The translations under genes and the position numbers were made by a program. The notes under the pieces are model-generated. The model did not search any database. It was not told the DNA's origin and saw only the letters and a list, made by a program, of their open reading frames with translations. DNA of 64,000 nucleotides from Gammaproteobacteria bacterium. Its GTDB lineage: Bacteria > Pseudomonadota > Gammaproteobacteria > Pseudomonadales > Azotimanducaceae. The first letter of the stretch is position 1. Each line of letters begins with the position of its first letter. Shown one piece after another: positions 57,266-64,000 of this stretch. Location of the stretch: positions 248,001 through 312,000 of the forward strand of contig VXNY01000031.1 of the NCBI GenBank assembly GCA_009840305.1, written 5' to 3'.

Positions 57266-58138
57266 TCAACTACTCAATACCTGCGACAGTGCATCCCCAA
57301 TATGTGCGAGATTTCTCACTGTCTGAGCACCAGCTGCATCTAGAGCAGCATATTTGTCCTCTGCGGTGCCTTTACCCCCGGCGATAATCGCGCCAGCGTG
57401 CCCCATCCGTTTACCCTTCGGTGCAGTTGCTCCCGCAATATATGCGATAACTGGCTTGGACACATGCTCCTTGATAAAGTCTGCTGTTTCCTCTTCCGCG
57501 GTCCCGCCAATTTCTCCCACCATGACGATGGCTTCGGTCTTTGGGTCATTTTCAAATAGTTCGATGACATCAATGAAGTGTGTCCCGGGGATCGGATCTC
57601 CACCAATTCCTACACACGTACTCTGTCCAAATCCGTTATCTGTTATTTGTTTTACGGCTTCATAAGTGAGCGTTCCAGATCGGGACACAACACCCACGTT
57701 GCCCGGATGATGAATTTCTGCAGGCATAATGCCGATCTTACACTCGCCAGGTGTAATAACGCCTGGACAATTTGGCCCTACTAAGCGCGTAGTTGTTCGG
57801 TTTAACAAAGCTTTCGCCCGCAACATGTCCAATGTCGGAATGCCTTCCGTGATGCATACCACTAAATCTAACCCGGCTTCGATGCTCTCGAATATGGAAT
57901 CGAGACAAAACGGTGCGGGGACGTAAATCACCGAGACGGTCGCGCCTGTGGATGCTACCGCGTCCTTGACCGTATTAAATACTGGTAGTCCAAGATGCTC
58001 CGAACCTCCGCGACCTGGGGTAACTCCGGCAACCAATTTTGTTCCATAAGCGAGTGCTTGAGTGCTGTGAAGAGTACCCTGGGATCCTGTTAGTCCTTGA
58101 CATAAAACTCTTGTGTTTCGGTCGACTAATATGCTCAC
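57266..58138 (-). CDS. sucD: Succinyl-CoA ligase alpha subunit
   Basis: 290 residues. [20 protein letters not shown] is the CoA-binding part, [19 protein letters not shown] follows, and the phosphorylated His is in [21 protein letters not shown] 58138 overlaps the sucC stop as GTGA. Known: makes ATP or GTP and succinate from succinyl-CoA in the citric acid cycle, as a complex with SucC. Confidence 0.97.
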   Translation of the reverse strand: MSILVDRNTRVLCQGLTGSQGTLHSTQALAYGTKLVAGVTPGRGGSEHLGLPVFNTVKDAVASTGATVSVIYVPAPFCLDSIFESIEAGLDLVVCITEGIPTLDMLRAKALLNRTTTRLVGPNCPGVITPGECKIGIMPAEIHHPGNVGVVSRSGTLTYEAVKQITDNGFGQSTCVGIGGDPIPGTHFIDVIELFENDPKTEAIVMVGEIGGTAEEETADFIKEHVSKPVIAYIAGATAPKGKRMGHAGAIIAGGKGTAEDKYAALDAAGAQTVRNLAHIGDALSQVLSS

Positions 58139-59304
58139 AATTGTCCTCCAGCTGCTTCCACGGACTTTTGTGCTGCATCTTGTAGAGTATCTGCTGCGAT
58201 AATCGCCAAACCACTCGCTCGTAGAAATTCTCGACCCTCGTCGGCACTGTTGCCGTCAAAGCGCACGATCACCGGTACGCTGACTCCTACCTCCCGATAC
58301 GCCTCAACAATTCCTTCAGCAATTACAGCGCACGAGACAATACCTCCAAAAATGTTGATGAGAACCGCGCGTACCTGAGGGTCGGAAAGAATTATTTTGA
58401 AGGCCTCGGCAACGGAAGCGGCATTCACGCCGCCACCGACGTCTAAGAAGTTTGCCGGACTACCCCCATACAACTTTACTAGATCCATCGTTCCCATAGC
58501 AAGCCCAGCACCATTGACCATACAACCAATATTTCCATCCATAGCGACGTAACTAAGTTTGAATTTAGCGGCGTGTTCTTCTCTAGAGTCTTCTTGCGTC
58601 GGATCCCGCAACTCAGCAAGTTTTGGCTGACGAAAAATTGCATTGCTGTCAATGTTGATTTTTGCATCCAAACAATGAACATCGCCGGCTGTAGTCACCA
58701 CTAACGGATTCACTTCAACAAGCGCGCAGTCGAGTTCATGAAACAAGCGACAAAGGTTCAAGAAAACGGAGGTGAATTGCCGTACTTGGTTCTTCTCTAA
58801 TCCTAGCTCATACGCCATCGCACGACCTTGAAACGCTTGGGCACCGATGCTCGAATCTACGGTAGCTCTTATGATCTTCTCAGGGTTTTCCTCAGCCACT
58901 GTTTCGATCTCAATCCCACCTTCTGTTGAAGCCATGACAACGACGCTCTGGCATGCGCGATCGATTACGGCACCGAGGTAAATTTCACGTGCGATATCGG
59001 TAAGCGATTCATAGTAAATACTAGATACCTGTTGTCCGTCTTTATCAGTTTGATGAGTGACTAGTCGCTTACCTAGCCACTCGGACGCGAATTCCTTCGC
59101 TGCGTCCTCGCTCGAAACAAGCTTGACCCCACCGGACTTGCCTCGACCCCCCGCATGGACTTGAACCTTGGCTACCCAAGAATCGCCGCCAATCTTTGCT
59201 AGAGCTTTGGGTACATCGCTAGTACTTTGAACGACCTGACCCGTAGAAACAGGTAATCCATACTCGTGAAATAATGCTTTAGCTTGATACTCGTGGAGAT
59301 TCAA
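58135..59304 (-). CDS. sucC: Succinyl-CoA ligase beta subunit
   Basis: 389 residues. An ATP-grasp domain begins [19 protein letters not shown] and contains [18 protein letters not shown]. The C-terminal domain has [20 protein letters not shown] and [17 protein letters not shown]. The start is TTG 59304, fixed by homology with the invariant MNLHEYQAK. Known: binds nucleotide and succinate. Located 87 bases after lpd. Confidence 0.97.
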   Translation of the reverse strand: MNLHEYQAKALFHEYGLPVSTGQVVQSTSDVPKALAKIGGDSWVAKVQVHAGGRGKSGGVKLVSSEDAAKEFASEWLGKRLVTHQTDKDGQQVSSIYYESLTDIAREIYLGAVIDRACQSVVVMASTEGGIEIETVAEENPEKIIRATVDSSIGAQAFQGRAMAYELGLEKNQVRQFTSVFLNLCRLFHELDCALVEVNPLVVTTAGDVHCLDAKINIDSNAIFRQPKLAELRDPTQEDSREEHAAKFKLSYVAMDGNIGCMVNGAGLAMGTMDLVKLYGGSPANFLDVGGGVNAASVAEAFKIILSDPQVRAVLINIFGGIVSCAVIAEGIVEAYREVGVSVPVIVRFDGNSADEGREFLRASGLAIIAADTLQDAAQKSVEAAGGQL

Positions 59305-59391
59305 TTGATTGTTTTTCCTTTCTTTGAGTGTGCGGGTATGAAGTCAGGCGTCCGATATCAAATCAACGCATGATGTGAAAGAGCGGTTTCT

Positions 59392-60828
59392 CTACTTCTT
59401 CTTTCTTCGATTGACCGTGTGGATTGCGTTTCCGCCAACGCTTAGCGCAGCTTCATGCACGGACTCTGAAAGCGATGGATGGGCAAACATCGTCAACGCA
59501 AGATCCTCTGCAGTAGCCCCAAACTCCATTGCGATAACACCTTGCGCGATGAGCTCAGACGCTTGAGCACCAAGAATGTGGACTCCCCGTATTCGATCGG
59601 TTTTCGCGTCGGCGATGATTTTGACAAAACCCTCGGTTTCATGAGCGGCCATTGCGCGACCATTCGCACTATAGGAAAACATCCCACTGTTAAACTTCTC
59701 CCCGTTCGCTTTGAGTTCATCTTCACTTTGACCAACCCAGGCGATCTCCGGATGCGTGTAAATCACTGAAGGGACTGTTTCATAGTTCACAATCGGTTTG
59801 TGTCCAGCGATTCTTTCTGCGACCATCACACCCTCTTCCATACCCTTGTGCGCTAACATCGGACCACGTACTACATCTCCAACCGCATATACGTCGGGTG
59901 CATCCGTCAAACAAAGATCATTAACAAACAAAAATCCTCGTTCATCGATATTGACTTCACATTCCTGACTGAGCAAATCCTCGGTATAGGGTCGACGTCC
60001 CACTGCAACAATTAGCTTATCGCATTCAAGTACTAGGTCTTCACCCTTGAGCTGGTACGAAACCTTTACCACTCCGTCTTCGACAGTTGACGACACTACT
60101 CTTGCACCAAGGCGTACGTCTAAGCCTTGCTTCTTAAAGATTTTCAAAGCCTCACGCGCAGCGCGGCGGTCAGCCATCGGTAAGAAGTCATCAAGTGCTT
60201 CCAAGATCACCACTTCTGCGCCAAATCTGTTCCAAACGCTGCCAAGTTCCAATCCCACAATCCCAGCACCGATGACACCCAAACGTTTCGGTACTTCTTC
60301 AAACTCCAACGCATCGGTGGAATCTACGATCAATTCGTGGTCGATTCTCGCCGCTGGGATGTCGATAGGTGTGGAGCCAGGTGCCAAAATGACATGATTT
60401 GCAGTGATTGTTTCTTGTGATCCGTCGTGCCTAGTGTAAGTTACCTCGCGACCGCTGCCGAGTTGTCCCGTACCTGGTAAGAAGGTTACATCGTTTCCTT
60501 TGAATAAGACGTCAATACCGGATGTCAGCTTGTCCACAATTGAGTTCTTGTAGGCCAACATCTTCGAAATGTCTATTTGGTGTTCCTCGACAGAAATTCC
60601 CATCTTTTGAAATTCGCTCATCCGTACAAAGGTATAGGACACGTCGAGAAGTGCTTTCGAGGGGATACATCCCCAATTCAAACAGGTCCCGCCCAAAGTA
60701 GGTTTACCGTTGCGATCAATAGACTTGTCAATACAAATGACTGCGTGACCAAGTTGCGCGCTTCGAATCGCAGCGGCATAGCCGGCTGGACCCGCTCCGA
60801 TGACGACAATATCAGCTTCACGACTCAT
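59392..60828 (-). CDS. lpd: Dihydrolipoyl dehydrogenase (E3)
   Basis: 478 residues. FAD site VVIGAGPAGYAAAIRSAQLG, redox disulphide C49/C54 in GGTCLNWGCIPSKALL, NAD site GVIGAGIVGLELGSVWNRFG, and catalytic His in AHPSLSESVHEAAL. ATG 60828 with GGAG at ideal spacing, overlapping the sucB stop. Known: reoxidises dihydrolipoamide of the 2-oxoglutarate (and possibly pyruvate) dehydrogenase complex. The position between sucB and sucC matches Pseudomonas-type order. Confidence 0.96.
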   Translation of the reverse strand: MSREADIVVIGAGPAGYAAAIRSAQLGHAVICIDKSIDRNGKPTLGGTCLNWGCIPSKALLDVSYTFVRMSEFQKMGISVEEHQIDISKMLAYKNSIVDKLTSGIDVLFKGNDVTFLPGTGQLGSGREVTYTRHDGSQETITANHVILAPGSTPIDIPAARIDHELIVDSTDALEFEEVPKRLGVIGAGIVGLELGSVWNRFGAEVVILEALDDFLPMADRRAAREALKIFKKQGLDVRLGARVVSSTVEDGVVKVSYQLKGEDLVLECDKLIVAVGRRPYTEDLLSQECEVNIDERGFLFVNDLCLTDAPDVYAVGDVVRGPMLAHKGMEEGVMVAERIAGHKPIVNYETVPSVIYTHPEIAWVGQSEDELKANGEKFNSGMFSYSANGRAMAAHETEGFVKIIADAKTDRIRGVHILGAQASELIAQGVIAMEFGATAEDLALTMFAHPSLSESVHEAALSVGGNAIHTVNRRKKK

Positions 60829-60839
60829 TTCTTTTCTCC

Positions 60840-62051
60840 CTAAAGTTCCAGCAAAATACGCGCTGGATCTTCCAGCATTCCTTTAATCGCAACCAAAAAT
60901 CGCACCGCCTCAGAACCGTCAATTAGCCGATGGTCATAAGACAGCGCTAAATACATCATGGGGCGGATCTCGACATTGCCATCCACAACGACTGGTCGTT
61001 CCTGAATCTTATGCATTCCCAAGATTGCGGTTTGCGGGGGATTCAATATTGGTGTCGACATCAGCGACCCGAATACTCCACCATTGGAAATAGTGAAGGT
61101 TCCTCCCTGCATGTCTTCAATCGCCAACTTACCGTCTCGAGCCTTTTGTCCAAACTCTACTATTTGATCTTCGATTTGAGCAAGCCCTAAAGCATCGGCA
61201 TCTCGGACGACTGGTACTACCAAACCGCGCTCGGTGCTAACTGCGACTCCAATGTCATAAAAGCCGTGATAGACGATGTCGGAGCCGTCAATGGACGCAT
61301 TCACTAAAGGAAATCTTTTGAGGGCTTCTACGGAAGCTCGAACGAAAAAGCTCATGAAGCCCAATCTCGTCCCGTTGTGCGCACGCTGAAACTCTTCTTG
61401 ATATTGCTTGCGCATACGAACAATTGGAGCCATATCTGCTTCGTTGAAAGTCGTAAGCATCGCGGCTGTCTGTTGGGCTTCGACCAATCGATTCGCGATC
61501 GTCGCGCGTAATCTTGTCATTGGTACGCGACGTTCGACTCGTTCCCCAGTGTCTCCGGATGGTTCCTCTATTTCTGGTTCGGGAGCTTTTGCTCGCCCTG
61601 TCTTTGCTTCTACGCGAACAGTCCGGGAGGCAATCGCCGCTTCTACATCGCCTTTGGTAATCATCCCACCGCGACCAGAACCGCGGACTGACGCCAAATC
61701 AATGCTGTTTTCTAAGGCTAGTTTCCGAGCCGAAGGAGCGGCAGCGACCTCTTTCTGTTCGGTGTCTACGGGTTGATCGCTTGTTTGCTCAGATTGTTCT
61801 ACAGCAGGAGGGTCTCCTTCTTCGACGACGGCGATCAAATCGAGACCAACGACTGTCGCGCCTTCAGGTTTCACGATCTTCGCAACGGTCCCAGCTACCG
61901 GTGATGGAATCTCTAACGTTGTTTTCTCCGTCTCAACATCCGCTAGCAGTTCATCCCTTGCAATAAACTCTCCCTCGCGCTTATACCATTTTGTAAGCTC
62001 CCCTTCGACAATGGATTCGGGAAACGCTGGAGTAGTAATTTCAGTGGTCAC
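60840..62051 (-). CDS. sucB: Dihydrolipoyllysine-residue succinyltransferase (E2)
   Basis: 403 residues from GTG 62051, which gives the family N-terminus [17 protein letters not shown] and has GGAAG at good spacing. A longer frame upstream lies inside sucA. The lipoyl domain has K43 in [12 protein letters not shown]. The E3-binding domain is [20 protein letters not shown], and the catalytic domain ends with [16 protein letters not shown]. Known: transfers the succinyl group to CoA as core of the 2-oxoglutarate dehydrogenase complex. It overlaps sucA by 11 bases. Confidence 0.96.
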   Translation of the reverse strand: MTTEITTPAFPESIVEGELTKWYKREGEFIARDELLADVETEKTTLEIPSPVAGTVAKIVKPEGATVVGLDLIAVVEEGDPPAVEQSEQTSDQPVDTEQKEVAAAPSARKLALENSIDLASVRGSGRGGMITKGDVEAAIASRTVRVEAKTGRAKAPEPEIEEPSGDTGERVERRVPMTRLRATIANRLVEAQQTAAMLTTFNEADMAPIVRMRKQYQEEFQRAHNGTRLGFMSFFVRASVEALKRFPLVNASIDGSDIVYHGFYDIGVAVSTERGLVVPVVRDADALGLAQIEDQIVEFGQKARDGKLAIEDMQGGTFTISNGGVFGSLMSTPILNPPQTAILGMHKIQERPVVVDGNVEIRPMMYLALSYDHRLIDGSEAVRFLVAIKGMLEDPARILLEL

Positions 62052-64000
62052 GTATTTCTTCCAAATTTCCAAAAAGTGCTTCTTCGACAAGTTCGCGCTG
62101 TTGTCGAGCATGGCGCGCTGGTAGACCTACGGCTGGTGCCGCATACGGTTTACGTCCCGCATATTTAAGCGATAAATTTTTATGGGTTGTTCCGACTGCT
62201 CGCTCCATATGGTGCTTGCTGGAATACCATGCACCTTGGTTCTTAGGTTCTTCCTGACACCACACTACAGTCTTTAACGCGCTGTACTGGGACAGAACCT
62301 CAAGAAATTCATCAAGGGGAAATGGATACAACTGTTCTAAACGGACAATCCCAACCGTTTTGCAGTTTGCTTCCCGTCGCCTAGCGAGTAAGTCATAATA
62401 CACCTTCCCGCTACACAAAACAAGTCGTTCGACTTCTTTTGGTTTCAATGGATCATACTCATCGATTACGTTACGAAACGAACCATTTGCTAGCTCGTCG
62501 ATTGTCGACGTAGCGAGTTTGTGTCGGAGGAGACTCTTGGGCGTTAAAGTAATCAACGGTCGACGCATGGGCCGGATCATCTGGCGACGCAATAAGTGAA
62601 AAATTTGTGAAGGTGTCGTTGGGATACAAACTTGAATGTTGTGTTGCGCACACATTTGCATAAACCGCTCAAGTCTCGCAGACGAATGTTCGGGTCCCTG
62701 TCCTTCTAAGCCATGAGGTAGAAAGATGACTAAACCACACTGCCGTCCCCACTTAGCCTCACCACTAGATATAAATTGATCAAATACGACTTGAGCTCCA
62801 TTGGCAAAGTCACCGAATTGAGCCTCCCAAATGACGAGCGAGTTCGGTGCGGTCGTTGCGTAACCATACTCAAATGCGAGTACCGCTTCTTCTGACAGCA
62901 ATGAGTCGTAAATCTCAAATCTTCGTTTCTTGAACCCTTCCTGAATCGGTATCACTTGCTCACCCGTACTCTGACAGTACACACAAGCATGCCGATGGGA
63001 AAACGTCCCCACCCCAACATCTTGTCCGGTGATCCTAACTTCAAAACCTTGATCTAGCAATGTCGCATATGCCGCCATCTCGCCAAAGCCCCAATTAACG
63101 GCAAGACCTCCAGCGGCCATGTGACGTCGATCGGCATAAATGCCTTGTACTTGTTTGTGCAGTTTTGTTCCTTTTGGAATTCTGTTTGCTTTCGCCATGA
63201 CCTGCTGGAGACGAAGTAACGGAAACGAGGTGTCGGCGGGTTCGTCCCAGTTATGTCCAATATACGGCTTCCAGTCGACGAACATACTCGTATCGGGTTC
63301 TTTAATAACCGACAGTGCTATAGTCTCACCTCGGTCTAAACGATCTCGCACCGTTGTAGCCAATACTTCAGATTCACCCCTCGAGACGACACCTTCCTCA
63401 GCTAGGCGATCAGCATAAATCTTTCGCGTGGTTGGATGACGCCTGATTTGTTGGTACATCAATGGCTGCGTTTTCATTGGATCTTCGGCTTCGTTATGAC
63501 CGCGACGTCGATAACAAACCAAATCTATAACGACATCCTTACCAAAAACATTTACGTAATCTGATGCTATTTGAGCAACGAACGTCACTGCTTCGGGATC
63601 GTCCGCGTTAACGTGGAAAATGGGCGCGCGAATTATCTTTGCAACTTCACTGCAATATTCCGTCGAGCGCGCGTCTTCCAGTCGGCTCGTGGTAAACCCG
63701 ACCTGGTTATTAATAATGATGTGCATCGTCCCACCCGTGGAAAATCCTCGAGTCTGAGACATTTGAAAGGTTTCCATGACGACCCCTTGTCCGGCGATGG
63801 CCGCATCACCATGGATTAAGATCGGAAACACCTGTTCTCGGCTGGCATCAGCACGCCGGTCCTGCCGTGCTCGGCAAGATCCTTCGACTACCGGTCCAAC
63901 GATCTCCAGGTGCGACGGGTTGAAAGCAAGCGCGAGATGGATTTGGCGACCGTGAGTCTCCAGATTTGTCGAAAATCCCATGTGATACTTCACGTCTCCA
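62041..64000 (-). CDS. sucA: 2-oxoglutarate dehydrogenase E1 (5' end beyond window)
   Basis: The last 653 codons or so of sucA. The frame is open to base 64000. The visible part begins [20 protein letters not shown], continuing the ThDP-enzyme core. [40 protein letters not shown] and [10 protein letters not shown] are in place. The C-terminal domain has [20 protein letters not shown]. Known: decarboxylates 2-oxoglutarate with ThDP and reduces E2-bound lipoate. The N-terminal third is outside this window. Confidence 0.97.
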   Translation of the reverse strand, partial: GDVKYHMGFSTNLETHGRQIHLALAFNPSHLEIVGPVVEGSCRARQDRRADASREQVFPILIHGDAAIAGQGVVMETFQMSQTRGFSTGGTMHIIINNQVGFTTSRLEDARSTEYCSEVAKIIRAPIFHVNADDPEAVTFVAQIASDYVNVFGKDVVIDLVCYRRRGHNEAEDPMKTQPLMYQQIRRHPTTRKIYADRLAEEGVVSRGESEVLATTVRDRLDRGETIALSVIKEPDTSMFVDWKPYIGHNWDEPADTSFPLLRLQQVMAKANRIPKGTKLHKQVQGIYADRRHMAAGGLAVNWGFGEMAAYATLLDQGFEVRITGQDVGVGTFSHRHACVYCQSTGEQVIPIQEGFKKRRFEIYDSLLSEEAVLAFEYGYATTAPNSLVIWEAQFGDFANGAQVVFDQFISSGEAKWGRQCGLVIFLPHGLEGQGPEHSSARLERFMQMCAQHNIQVCIPTTPSQIFHLLRRQMIRPMRRPLITLTPKSLLRHKLATSTIDELANGSFRNVIDEYDPLKPKEVERLVLCSGKVYYDLLARRREANCKTVGIVRLEQLYPFPLDEFLEVLSQYSALKTVVWCQEEPKNQGAWYSSKHHMERAVGTTHKNLSLKYAGRKPYAAPAVGLPARHARQQRELVEEALFGNLEEIRDH

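Overview
The window looks like chromosomal DNA of a gammaproteobacterium with moderate to low G+C content. Evidence for this is the set and order of core genes: tig-clpP-clpX-hupB-ppiD beside a Pro/Arg/His tRNA group, leuCDB-asd-truA-folC-dedD-cvpA-purF, sucAB-lpd-sucCD, and the proteins NhaB, MiaE, LpxH, SohB and NfuA. The genus cannot be read from the sequence. Genes are packed tightly, mostly on the minus strand, with many start/stop overlaps (TAATG, ATGA, GTGA, TTGA). GTG and TTG start codons are unusually common, and leuC appears to lack any ATG, GTG or TTG start.

Layout. Positions 1-6411 hold a branched-chain (LIV-type) ABC importer operon, livH-livM-livG-livF, followed by a long-chain acyl-CoA synthetase and a lipoprotein substrate-binding protein cut by the window edge. 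Positions 6547-15755 are an accessory stretch: a beta-lactamase-fold serine hydrolase, two separate AAA+ ATPases of the DUF4143 type, a membrane-anchored helical-repeat protein between them, an outer-membrane barrel and a small secreted protein. Long gene-poor gaps occur here, one with a phased direct-repeat array. Positions 15770-30000 carry nfuA, metH, a DUF385-like protein, a frameshifted DUF5916 outer-membrane protein with a C7 tract at the break, a PD-(D/E)XK-like protein with a winged-helix tail, two cation/proton antiporters (a CPA2 type and NhaB), an AcuI/YhdH reductase and sohB.

Positions 29503-39702 contain DNA replication and proteostasis genes: dnaQ and rnhA, ppiD, hupB, clpX, clpP and an enlarged trigger factor. 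Three tRNA genes (His, Arg, Pro) follow, then folD and lpxH. Two genes usual in such neighbourhoods are missing: lon between clpX and hupB, and accD between truA and folC. Positions 39692-49265 hold miaE, then purF, cvpA, dedD, folC, truA, asd, leuB, leuD and leuC. A small accessory patch (49363-54279) has two membrane proteins, a ThDP enzyme resembling 5-guanidino-2-oxopentanoate decarboxylase, a solitary HNH nuclease of the phosphorothioate-binding type and a DUF4892 protein. The window ends with gpsA, htpG and the 2-oxoglutarate dehydrogenase/succinyl-CoA ligase block, sucA being cut by the right edge.

The points most worth follow-up are the C7 frameshift in the DUF5916 gene (phase switch, decay or sequencing error), the apparent non-canonical leuC start, the 22-bp-phased repeat array upstream of one DUF4143 ATPase, the helical-repeat membrane protein between the two ATPases, and the expanded trigger factor.
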